Shown: one piece after another, positions 43,229-50,269 of the stretch
How positions within the stretch are numbered: position 1 is the stretch's first letter
Layout: each line of letters begins with the position of its first letter
Origin: Rhodoferax sp.
GTDB lineage: Bacteria; Pseudomonadota; Gammaproteobacteria; Burkholderiales; Burkholderiaceae_C
Assembly: GCF_028689295.1 (NCBI RefSeq)
Contig: NZ_JAQTWL010000011.1
Coordinates: 53,580 to 117,579 of the forward strand
Reading direction: 5' to 3'
Length of the DNA: 64,000 bases
Notes under the pieces: model-generated
Seen by the model: only the letters and a program-made list of their open reading frames with translations
The model's database searches: none
What the model was told of the DNA's origin: nothing
Program-made: the position numbers and the translations under genes

Positions 43229-44622
43229 GCGCTTGCTTGGTCCGATCGGCTGCGGGTGGTTTTGTCTTTCAGGGTCACAAACTCCTCCGCCGAAGTCGGG
43301 TGCAGCGCCACGGTGGCGTCAAAGTCGGCTTTGGTGGCACCCATGCGGATAGCCACCGCCAGGCTCTGGATGATTTCGGCCGCGTCGTCGCCGACCATGT
43401 GCGCGCCCAGCACGCGCTGGCTGGCGCTGTCCACGATCAATTTGACCAGCGTGCGCTCTTTGCCACCGGCCAGGCCACGGCCCAGGGCGCGAAAATTGGT
43501 ACGGTAGATGTCGATTTGCGGCACTGCTTGGAGCGCCTGCGCTTCGGTCAGGCCCACCGTGCCAATCTGCGGCTGGCTGAACACGGCGGATGGCACCGTA
43601 GTCAGGTCGGCGGTCGTGGGCGCGGTGCCAAACAGCGTCTGCGCCAGCGCGGCACCTTCGCGAATCGCCACGGGCGTGAGCGCAATGCGGTTGGTGACAT
43701 CGCCCACGGCGTGGATGCTGGGCACGTTGCTGTGGCCATAGGCATCGACGATGATGCCCCCGGTTTTGTCCAACGCCACCCCCGCCTCAGCCAAGCCCAT
43801 GCCCTGCGTGTTGGGCAAGCGGCCGGTGGCGTAGAGCACGGTGTCAAAACTGTGTTGGGTTGCTGTGCCCTCGCTTCCGCTACGCAAACCCACTTGCAGA
43901 CTGCCGTCGCCTGATTTTTCGATCTGGGTCACCTCGCTGTGCAGCAGAATGCGCACGCCGTTTTGTGCCATCTCGTCGTGCAGGTGGGCGCGCAGGTCGT
44001 CGTCAAAACCGCGCAGAATCTGCTCGCCGCGGTAGGCTAGTGTCACTTCACTTCCCAGCCCGTGGAAGATACCGGCAAATTCGACCGCGATGTAGCCGCC
44101 GCCCACAATCAGCACCCGCCTCGGTTGCTCGGGCAGGTTGAACACTTCGTTGGACGTGATGGCATGTTCGATGCCGGGCAACGCGGGCAAAAACGGCGTG
44201 CCGCCCGTGGCCACCAGGATGTGCTCGGTGCGAATACGCTGGTCATTCACTTCCACGGTGTGGGCATCGATCACGCGGGCGGCACCCTGCAGCACCTGCA
44301 CGCCCGAGTTCAGCAGGTTTTTTTCGTACATGGCACTGAGCTTGCCGATCTCGGCGTCCATGGCCGCGATCAGTTTGGGCCACGAAAAAGTGGCGGGCGG
44401 CACGCTCCAGCCAAAGCCCGCGGCGTCGCGAAATTCCTGCGCGTAGTGCGACGCGTAAACCAGCAGCTTTTTGGGCACGCAGCCGCGGATGACGCAGGTG
44501 CCGCCATAACGAAAGCTTTCGGCAATCGTCACGTGCGCGCCCAGGCTGGCCGCTATGCGCGCGGCGCGCACGCCGCCTGAGCCGCCACCGATGACAAAGA
44601 GCTGGGTGTCGAATGAAGTCAT
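43225..44622 (-). CDS. gor: Glutathione-disulfide reductase-like flavoenzyme
   Basis: 465-residue FAD/NADPH disulfide reductase. The FAD site is LFVIGGGSGGVRAARIAASLG, the redox-active disulfide GGTCVIRGCVPKKLLVYAS, the NADPH site VLIVGGGYIAVEFAGIFHGLG and the C-terminal active-site His VALHPTSAEEF, all intact. It matches glutathione reductase, which keeps reduced glutathione. Being first in an operon with egtD and egtB, it could also reduce disulfides or diselenides of ergothioneine and selenoneine, which is inference. I use MTSFDTQLF with AGGAACC upstream instead of the track start 25 codons earlier. Confidence 0.93.
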   Translation of the reverse strand: MTSFDTQLFVIGGGSGGVRAARIAASLGAHVTIAESFRYGGTCVIRGCVPKKLLVYASHYAQEFRDAAGFGWSVPPATFSWPKLIAAMDAEIGKLSAMYEKNLLNSGVQVLQGAARVIDAHTVEVNDQRIRTEHILVATGGTPFLPALPGIEHAITSNEVFNLPEQPRRVLIVGGGYIAVEFAGIFHGLGSEVTLAYRGEQILRGFDDDLRAHLHDEMAQNGVRILLHSEVTQIEKSGDGSLQVGLRSGSEGTATQHSFDTVLYATGRLPNTQGMGLAEAGVALDKTGGIIVDAYGHSNVPSIHAVGDVTNRIALTPVAIREGAALAQTLFGTAPTTADLTTVPSAVFSQPQIGTVGLTEAQALQAVPQIDIYRTNFRALGRGLAGGKERTLVKLIVDSASQRVLGAHMVGDDAAEIIQSLAVAIRMGATKADFDATVALHPTSAEEFVTLKDKTTRSRSDQASA

Positions 44623-44641
44623 GAAGGTTCCTGTTGCTTGT

Positions 44642-45598
44642 TCAATGCTGTGCCGCGTGAAATACCGCCGTGTCCGGATGAAACGTGTACCAGGCAAACC
44701 AATACGCTACCACGCCCGGCAATTTCCGGCCGTCCGCCGCATGCACCGTGGCTCGCGATGCGGCACGGTCAAAACGGATTGTCAAGCGGGTGCCAGCGAG
44801 TTGGTCGGTCACGAGGCCATTGGTTTTGCCCAGTTCGACAAACGGATAAGCCTTGGTGGCAGTGCCAATCTGAACCCCGAGCACGCGCTCCTTGGGATGA
44901 AAACCGGCCGAGCGGAAGGCCAGTGGAAACATGATCTGGGTGCTGCTGTCATAGCCCGCGTAGGGGTCGCGATCGTAAGAGCGGCTGTTGCCGGTGTCGG
45001 TTGACAGCACCTGGGTTGTTGCATGGCTGGCGCGCCAGTCGCTCCAGTTGGTGTGCGTGACCGGCAACGGGGCCAGGCGCTGGCCTTTCAAGGGGCCGCT
45101 GATCGCCTGGGCCAACAGTTGGGACCACAGCGAGCCGGTTTCCCGGTCGTACAGCAGCACGTCGTTGTTGTAGAGCAGGCCTGACACGCCAAAGCTGAGC
45201 ACCCGGCCTTTGACGCGCCGCTCGAACACCATGCCGGTGCCGCACAAGGGGCAATAGGTGATGGTGATGGGCTCAGCGCCGAACTGGTCGTTCACCACTT
45301 CATGCCAGTTCAGGATGCGCAGCGGATAGGCCCGCGCCACCCCCTGATGCGCCAGGCCCAAAACCATGTCGTTGGCCTGCAAAAAGCCGGCCTCTTTCGC
45401 GCTGATGAAGCGCGGCCGGTCGATGGCCGGGATGCCGTCCTTGGCCGGCCCGCCCGAGACGATCTGGTCCGGCGCGATCAGTGGATCTTTCAAGTCGACG
45501 CCGTTCATGACCTGCGCATGCAACGTGCTGCTGACCAGCCAGGCAGACAGCATGAAAAAATGGCAAAGGAGGCACCACTTGGCCAATGCGGGTTTCAT
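44642..45598 (-). CDS. DUF3179 domain-containing exported protein
   Basis: 318-residue protein with a signal peptide (MKPALAKWCLLCHFFMLSAWLVSSTLHAQ). The DUF3179 domain has YPLRILNWHEVVNDQFG, ITYCPLCGTGMVFERRVKGRVLSFGVSGLLYNNDVLLYDRETGSLW and DPYAGYDSS. The paired cysteines of YCPLCG may bind metal or form a disulfide. Function is unknown; members are periplasmic or extracytoplasmic. The start is the ATG giving the signal peptide, with AAGGCAGAAG upstream; the 56-residue N-terminal extension is rejected. It follows the patatin-like gene by 13 bp and precedes gor by 19 bp, so these may share a transcript. Confidence 0.88.
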   Translation of the reverse strand: MKPALAKWCLLCHFFMLSAWLVSSTLHAQVMNGVDLKDPLIAPDQIVSGGPAKDGIPAIDRPRFISAKEAGFLQANDMVLGLAHQGVARAYPLRILNWHEVVNDQFGAEPITITYCPLCGTGMVFERRVKGRVLSFGVSGLLYNNDVLLYDRETGSLWSQLLAQAISGPLKGQRLAPLPVTHTNWSDWRASHATTQVLSTDTGNSRSYDRDPYAGYDSSTQIMFPLAFRSAGFHPKERVLGVQIGTATKAYPFVELGKTNGLVTDQLAGTRLTIRFDRAASRATVHAADGRKLPGVVAYWFAWYTFHPDTAVFHAAQH

Positions 45599-45611
45599 TC
45601 TTCTGCCTTCG

Positions 45612-46742
45612 CTATTTGTGCACCACGATGCCCGTGACCGCGTTAACGGGCTGGTTCCACGGCGCTGCTGCAATCTGCCGCTGGGCAAATTCCACACCGG
45701 CTTGCCAACGCGCCCGAATGCCATCCGGGGTGAAGTCGATGTCCTTGGTGTGGTCTTCGTCGTCAAGCGCGGGTGCCTGCATCGGCAGCAAGTGCATCAC
45801 GGTGCTGCAGCCCCAGGCCAGCAACGCCTTGGCCTCTGGTTTGGCGCGCGTCGCCGGTGGCAACAGGCAGCCCAGCTCGCGCACGATATGGCGCAGGTGA
45901 TGAAGCTGCTGCTGGCGCTCGGTGTGGCTCTCCGCCCGGCTGGCAAACTGGATGTCTTTGAGTCGGCTGCTGACCTGGGCGATGGTTTCGGGCACGGCAC
46001 CTTCCTGCTGCCACAACTGGGCGGCGAAAATGACCGAATCCTGCCGCGGGTTGTCGTCCATCACCACTTCAAGTGGTGTGTTCGAATAGATGCCACCGTC
46101 CCAATAGGGTTCGCCGTCGATCATCACTGCCGGAAAAGCTGGCGGCAGTGCGCCCGAGGCCATCACGTGGTCTGGCGTCAGGGCGGTGTCACGGCTGTCA
46201 AAGTAGCGCATCCGGCCGCTGCGCGCGTTGACAGCGCCCAGCGTCAACCGGGTGGCGCCGGCGCTGATGCGCTCAAAGTTGGCCAGCGCGTCCAGCGTCT
46301 CGCGCAGCGGCTCGGTACTGTAATAACTGGCCTGTGTCACACCAGCCGGGTTGTGCGTGCCCAGCAGCGCGTAGGGGTTGGCTTTGAAAAAGCCCGGAAT
46401 GCCCAGGCCGAGCGTGACCAGGTTATGCACCATGTTGCGCTTGCCAAAGGTGTTCCAGAGTGACGAAGAGGTGTTGGCGCTGCCGACCAGATGCCAGAAT
46501 CCGCGCAGGCGCTCGAGCCGGTGCTCGGGCGTGTTGCCGGCGATGATGGCGGCATTGATGGCCCCAATCGAGGTGCCCACCACCCAGTCGGGCTCGATGC
46601 CTGCGCGGTGCATGGCTTCATACACGCCAGCCTGAAAAGCGCCCAGCGCGCCGCCGCCCTGCATGACAAGCACCACGCGGCCAGGTAATTCGCAGCCGGG
46701 GCTAGTGCTGGACGGTTTGGGTTGGGTTTTGGTATTTGCCAT
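45612..46742 (-). CDS. Patatin-like phospholipase family protein
   Basis: 376-residue Ser-Asp dyad hydrolase. It shows the oxyanion loop VMQGGGALGAFQAGVYE, nucleophile VVGTSIGAINAAIIAG (G-x-S-x-G) and the acid in YWDGGIYSNTPLEVV. The C-terminal third (DUF3734-like, RAESHTERQQQLHHLRHIVRELG) is typical of a bacterial subgroup whose members act on acyl lipids; some are linked to polyhydroxyalkanoate metabolism. No signal peptide is evident. It is upstream of the DUF3179 gene by 13 bp. The start is the track ATG, giving a polar N-terminus of about 20 residues before the domain. Confidence 0.9.
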   Translation of the reverse strand: MANTKTQPKPSSTSPGCELPGRVVLVMQGGGALGAFQAGVYEAMHRAGIEPDWVVGTSIGAINAAIIAGNTPEHRLERLRGFWHLVGSANTSSSLWNTFGKRNMVHNLVTLGLGIPGFFKANPYALLGTHNPAGVTQASYYSTEPLRETLDALANFERISAGATRLTLGAVNARSGRMRYFDSRDTALTPDHVMASGALPPAFPAVMIDGEPYWDGGIYSNTPLEVVMDDNPRQDSVIFAAQLWQQEGAVPETIAQVSSRLKDIQFASRAESHTERQQQLHHLRHIVRELGCLLPPATRAKPEAKALLAWGCSTVMHLLPMQAPALDDEDHTKDIDFTPDGIRARWQAGVEFAQRQIAAAPWNQPVNAVTGIVVHK

Positions 46743-46768
46743 GGTTCAATCTCCTGGTTGCCTTGCGA

Positions 46769-47257
46769 TCACGACGCCAGCAAGCGCAAGGCCACAATGG
46801 CCAGGCCAAAGGTGCTGATGACCGCGCCATACAGCAGGCCGCGCCAAGTTTGGTGGCCATTCAGCGCGCACGCCATATAACCGGCGGCAAACAACGCCAA
46901 CACCAGCAACCAGCAGGCCGCGGCAAACGCCATGCCCAGCGACAGCCAGCCCAGTGCGACGGCTGCGAACGCCAGGGCGGGAACGACGGCAGGCAGCACG
47001 ACCACCAGCGATCGGCGCAACAAATGGAGCCCCTCCGGCCATGTCAGGCGCCGCTTGAAGGTGATTTCATCGGCGAGTCCGCGCGCGAAGGCCTCGGCCA
47101 CGGCATTGGCGCCGAGCGTGATGAAGATGGTGGCCATGGCGCTCCATTCGGTGAGCGCGGAACCCTCCAGCACGGTCAGCAACGCCAGCACAATTATCGC
47201 GCCGTTGAGCAGTTTGTAGAGCTTGTGGCCGGCCTCTTCGGTGGCAGTTGTCTGCAT
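46769..47257 (-). CDS. Hypothetical membrane protein
   Basis: 162 residues with four predicted transmembrane helices: KLLNGAIIVLALLTVLEGSAL, MATIFITLGANAVAEAF, SLVVVLPAVVPALAFAAVALGWLSLGMAF and AACWLLVLALFAAGYMACAL, with a further C-terminal segment LYGAVISTFGLAIVAL. I do not recognise the family. The start MQTTATEEAG has GAGG upstream at 8 nt; an earlier Met would add 17 residues. It sits just upstream of the patatin-like gene (26 bp), so may be co-transcribed. Function cannot be assigned. Confidence 0.7.
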   Translation of the reverse strand: MQTTATEEAGHKLYKLLNGAIIVLALLTVLEGSALTEWSAMATIFITLGANAVAEAFARGLADEITFKRRLTWPEGLHLLRRSLVVVLPAVVPALAFAAVALGWLSLGMAFAAACWLLVLALFAAGYMACALNGHQTWRGLLYGAVISTFGLAIVALRLLAS

Positions 47258-47361
47258 CTGGCGTTCCTCGACGGTCAATGGATTGGCGGGAAATTCCCGC
47301 GGCATTCCATAGTTTGTCGGGCTTGGCCGCCAATGCTTACAGTGCTGGCGCAATGGGCGCG

Positions 47362-48189
47362 CTACTGCGCCTGTGTGCCCTTGAGCCATTCACCAGGGGC
47401 GCAACCCAATTTGCGCTGGAAGGCGCGGGTGAGGGCGCTTGGACTGCCATACCCCACTTCACCAGCGACATGCTTGAGCGCCAGCCCGCGTTGCAGCAAG
47501 CCCTGCGCCAGCAGGACGCGCCAGCTCGCCAGGTAGTCGGCTGGGGTTTCGCCGGTGACCTGATGGAAATGCACTGCAAAACGGGCGCGTGACATGCCTG
47601 CCAGAGCGGCCATGTCCTCCAGTCGCCACGCCTGTTCCGGTTTCAGGTGCATGGCATTGAGCGCCTTGGCCAGGCGGGCATCGGCCAAGCCCGCGAGCGC
47701 GCCGCCGCGCGTCAGGTGTTGCGCAATACAGTAGCGCAGCAGCTGAATCATCAGCACCTCACACAAGCGGTCGAGCACCGCCTGACGGCCGTCCTGCTCG
47801 GCAAAGGCCTCGTCGAACATCAGCCCAAGCAAGGCTTCCACGCCCGGCAACCGCCGCAATTCCACCATAACAACGGATGGCAGCGAGGCGGTGATGGGGT
47901 TGCTGCTGCCACCCCCGAACTGCACCGTGCCGCACACCACGTCGGCACCGCTGCGCTCGTCAGCGATCAGCCGGTGGGTGTCGGGGCGCGGCAAAAATAA
48001 CAGCGCCGGCTCAGTGATGGTGAAGCTCCCGGGGCGCACCCCCATGACTAGCACCGGACCGCGCCGGATCAGGTGCAGGTGGCCGCGCACGCTGTCTTGC
48101 TGGAAATCGTGGATGCCGCAGATGTTGCCGGTATAAAACACACCGGCGTGCAACGAGAAGCGGTTGAGTAGGGTGGTGAGTTGGTCCAT
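47362..48189 (-). CDS. AraC-family regulator with cupin-like sensor domain (paralogue 1)
   Basis: 275 residues. The N-terminal AraC_binding_2/cupin-type domain (FSLHAGVFYTGNICGIHDF, GHLHLIRRGPVLVMGV, LLFLPRPDTHRLIADE) contains a Cys and several His that may bind a ligand or metal. The C-terminal two helix-turn-helix units cover DMAALAGMSRARFAVHFHQVTGETPADYLASWR and HVAGEVGYGSPSALTRAFQRKLGCAPGEWLKG. It is divergent from the cysteine-repeat cytochrome gene. It is closely similar end to end to the AraC gene at 55.0 kb, which is divergent from the YHS gene, pointing to duplication of a regulator within one functional group. Confidence 0.9.
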   Translation of the reverse strand: MDQLTTLLNRFSLHAGVFYTGNICGIHDFQQDSVRGHLHLIRRGPVLVMGVRPGSFTITEPALLFLPRPDTHRLIADERSGADVVCGTVQFGGGSSNPITASLPSVVMVELRRLPGVEALLGLMFDEAFAEQDGRQAVLDRLCEVLMIQLLRYCIAQHLTRGGALAGLADARLAKALNAMHLKPEQAWRLEDMAALAGMSRARFAVHFHQVTGETPADYLASWRVLLAQGLLQRGLALKHVAGEVGYGSPSALTRAFQRKLGCAPGEWLKGTQAQ

Positions 48190-48216
48190 CGCAAATAAGA
48201 ATTTTTATATCACAGT

Positions 48217-48243
48217 GTAAGAAGTTGATGCCTACCACGTCTA
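48217..48243 (+). promoter_or_regulatory. Predicted ECF sigma promoter of the cysteine-repeat cytochrome operon
   Basis: GTAAGAA, 14 bases, CGTCTA, 67 bp before the cytochrome ATG. It matches the motif upstream of the sigma-factor gene in both boxes and spacing. The GTGTAAGAAGTTGATG part (48215-48230) also resembles a sequence in the promoter of the second AraC gene, so the site may overlap a regulator-binding site. Confidence 0.7.
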
Positions 48244-48309
48244 AGCAAACAGGGAAGCATCACTTTGCGCCCCCCCCATTGCCACCACTTACCAACTGAG
48301 GAGTCGTCC

Positions 48310-49023
48310 ATGAACGCACAACCTTCCGCCATCCGCTCTGCCATTCTGGCTTCTGTTTTTGGTATGGCCTTCGGCGCTCCTGCCGCCTTTGCCCAAAGCC
48401 CCTGCGCGCCGCGCAACCCATGTGCGCCACGCAAGATGAACCCATGTGCAGCCAAAAATCCATGCGCCGCGAAAAACCCGTGTGCTGCCAAGAACCCTTG
48501 CGCAGCCAGTGGCAAAGTGGATGTCAAGCTGGTGACTCGTCCAGCCGGCACGCAGCTAGCCAAAGGCAATTCGGCCGAGCTCATCGCCGAGGGTAAAAAA
48601 CTGTTTTCCGACACCAAGCTCAGCACCAACGGGCTGTCGTGCAATTCATGCCACTTCAATGGCAACTCTTACCTCAACACGTTCGCCAAGCCCTATCCGC
48701 ACTTTGTGCAAATGGCCGATGACCGTGGCGGCATGAAAAAAATCGCCCTTGATGAAATGGTGCAATTCTGCATGGTGGTGCCGATGGCCGCCAAACCGCT
48801 GGCCTGGGATTCGCGTGAACTCGCTGCCTTGACCGCTTACACCGCCGAAGTGCAGAAAACCTTCAAACCCAAGAGCGGTGCCGCCGCTGCCAATCCGTGT
48901 GCTGCCAAGAACCCTTGCACTGCCAAGAACCCTTGCACTGCCAAGAACCCTTGCACTGCCAAGAACCCTTGCGCGGCAAAAAATCCGTGTGCTGCCAAAA
49001 ATCCCTGCGCCGCCAAGAAGTAA
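48310..49023 (+). CDS. Secreted c-type cytochrome flanked by NPCAAK cysteine repeats
   Basis: 237-residue exported protein. The signal peptide ends AAFA-Q. Six cysteine repeats follow (SPCAPR, NPCAPRKM, four NPCAA-type). A single-haem cytochrome c domain has CNSCH in GLSCNSCHFNGNSYL, a likely axial Met in FCMVVPM and the WDSRELAALTAYTAEVQ end. Seven more repeats (NPCAAK/NPCTAK) close the chain. Sixteen Cys in the mature protein, 13 in repeats spaced C-x5-C, suggest metal (copper?) or thiol chemistry, with the haem as electron carrier. GGAG precedes the ATG; the track start lies before the signal peptide. It heads a four-gene operon under a predicted ECF promoter. Confidence 0.88.
   Translation: MNAQPSAIRSAILASVFGMAFGAPAAFAQSPCAPRNPCAPRKMNPCAAKNPCAAKNPCAAKNPCAASGKVDVKLVTRPAGTQLAKGNSAELIAEGKKLFSDTKLSTNGLSCNSCHFNGNSYLNTFAKPYPHFVQMADDRGGMKKIALDEMVQFCMVVPMAAKPLAWDSRELAALTAYTAEVQKTFKPKSGAAAANPCAAKNPCTAKNPCTAKNPCTAKNPCAAKNPCAAKNPCAAKK
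48397..48510 (+). repeat. In-frame cysteine repeat block, N-terminal
   Basis: Six imperfect 18-bp units coding SPCAPR, NPCAPR(KM) and four NPCAAK/NPCAAS. Codon usage varies between units (CCATGT, CCATGC, CCGTGT, CCTTGC), so the protein pattern is conserved while the DNA has drifted, which argues for selection on the peptide. Confidence 0.85.
48892..49017 (+). repeat. In-frame cysteine repeat block, C-terminal
   Basis: Seven 18-bp units coding NPC(A/T)AK. Three central units are nearly identical DNA (AACCCTTGCACTGCCAAG), indicating recent slippage or duplication; the outer units differ at synonymous sites. Repeat number may vary between strains. Confidence 0.9.
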
Positions 49024-49041
49024 AGCGGCCAGTGCCCGACG

Positions 49042-49740
49042 ATGGATGATCTGCACGACCTGACAACCGACGAGCTTCTCGCCATGCGCGCAGCGGGCCA
49101 GGACGTCATGGCGTGTTACCGCGTGCTGGACAAGGGCGGACTCAACGTCGTCGGTGAGATGCTGCGCGGCCAGGGCGAGTTCATCGAGCTGAACCACTTC
49201 CCCGACGACGACGTGTTCGACCGTGACAGCCAGTCGCAGTATTACTACCACGCGCACCGCGGGCTCGACGGTGAACACGGCCACTTTCATACCTTTGTGC
49301 GCCAGCCCGGCATGCCTGAGGGCATGGTGCCCGTGGTCTGCCAGGCCAGCGAGCCCTGGCCGCAAGGGACTGACGCGCTTTGCCACCTGATTGCCATCTC
49401 GATGAACGCCTATGGTTTCCCCACGGGCTTGTTCACCACCAACCGCTGGGTGACCGACGAGGCCTGGTACAGCGCCGCTGACGCCGCCCGGTTGCTGGCG
49501 CGCTTTCGTATCGATCACGCCGCGCCGTCATGGCCGGTGAACCGCTGGATCAGCGCCATGTTCGTGCTGTTTCGCCCGCAAATGGCAAGTCTGCTGATGC
49601 AGCGCGACGTGACCGTGGCGAACTGGGCTGCGCGGCATCCGGCGGCCGACGTGTTCGAAGACCGCGCGCTCGACATCACCAGCGCAATGCCCATTTCAGT
49701 CGAACAGCAGATCAGTCGTGTCGAGGCTCTGCTGGGCTGA
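49042..49740 (+). CDS. DUF6969-type conserved hypothetical protein, His-rich core
   Basis: 232 residues without signal peptide. The core ELNHFPDDDVFDRDSQSQYYYHAHRGLDGEHGHFHTF is dense in His and Asp and looks like a metal-binding site. It is followed by LCHLIAISMNAYGFPTGLFTTNRWVTDEAWY. I associate this pattern with the DUF6969 family, from memory only. It begins 18 bp after the cysteine-repeat cytochrome and is clearly in its operon, so it may mature the cytochrome repeats or handle the same metal. No catalytic function can be stated. Confidence 0.8.
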   Translation: MDDLHDLTTDELLAMRAAGQDVMACYRVLDKGGLNVVGEMLRGQGEFIELNHFPDDDVFDRDSQSQYYYHAHRGLDGEHGHFHTFVRQPGMPEGMVPVVCQASEPWPQGTDALCHLIAISMNAYGFPTGLFTTNRWVTDEAWYSAADAARLLARFRIDHAAPSWPVNRWISAMFVLFRPQMASLLMQRDVTVANWAARHPAADVFEDRALDITSAMPISVEQQISRVEALLG

Positions 49741-49786
49741 ATCAGCATTTCATCCCGTTAACGTCTGCAAGGAAAGGAATTTCATC

Positions 49787-50269
49787 ATGTCTTACCTGAA
49801 TATTTCACAAGTTCGCGCATGGCTTTTGCCCATGGTGCTGCTAGCTGCCAGTGCCGCTTACGCGCAAGCGCCGACCGTGCCCGGCACGCAGACGCTGGCC
49901 AGCAAACATGATTTCAAAACGCTGGTTGCGCGCACGGAAGCAGCCATCGGTGCGCAAAAAATGGGTTTGGTGGCATCGGCCAGCGCCAGCGCGGGTGCTG
50001 CCGGGCGCGGTATCACCATTCCTGGCAACACGGTGCTGATGGTGTTTCGCAACGACTTCGCCGTGCGCATGTTGCAGGCCAGCGTGCCCGCCGGTATCGA
50101 GGCGCCGATCCGGCTTTATGTGACCGAAAACGCCGATGGCACGGCCAGCCTGAGCTACCGCACTCCCAGCGCGGTGTTTGCCCCCTACAAGTCAGAGCAG
50201 CTCGATGCGATGGCGGTTGAGCTCGACCCCATCTTTGAGCGCATCGTGCGCGATGCCACCGGCGGTTAG
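49787..50269 (+). CDS. Exported DUF302 domain protein
   Basis: 160 residues. The signal peptide ends in AAYA-Q. The DUF302 alpha/beta domain covers SKHDFKTLVARTEAAIGAQKMGLVASASASAGAAGRGITIPGNTVLMVFRN and RLYVTENADGTASLSYRTPSAVFAPYKSEQLDAMAVELDPIFERIV. DUF302 proteins bind small ligands or metals in several settings; one in this context has no known role. AAGGAAAGGAA precedes the ATG MSYLNISQ. It is 46 bp downstream of the DUF6969 gene and overlaps the start of the YeeE/YedE gene, so it belongs to the same operon. Confidence 0.87.
   Translation: MSYLNISQVRAWLLPMVLLAASAAYAQAPTVPGTQTLASKHDFKTLVARTEAAIGAQKMGLVASASASAGAAGRGITIPGNTVLMVFRNDFAVRMLQASVPAGIEAPIRLYVTENADGTASLSYRTPSAVFAPYKSEQLDAMAVELDPIFERIVRDATGG

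Noticed and set aside
48892-49017. Regular 18-bp repeats looked at as a possible CRISPR-like array
   Set aside because: Units are contiguous, in frame and code for NPC(A/T)AK; there are no spacers.
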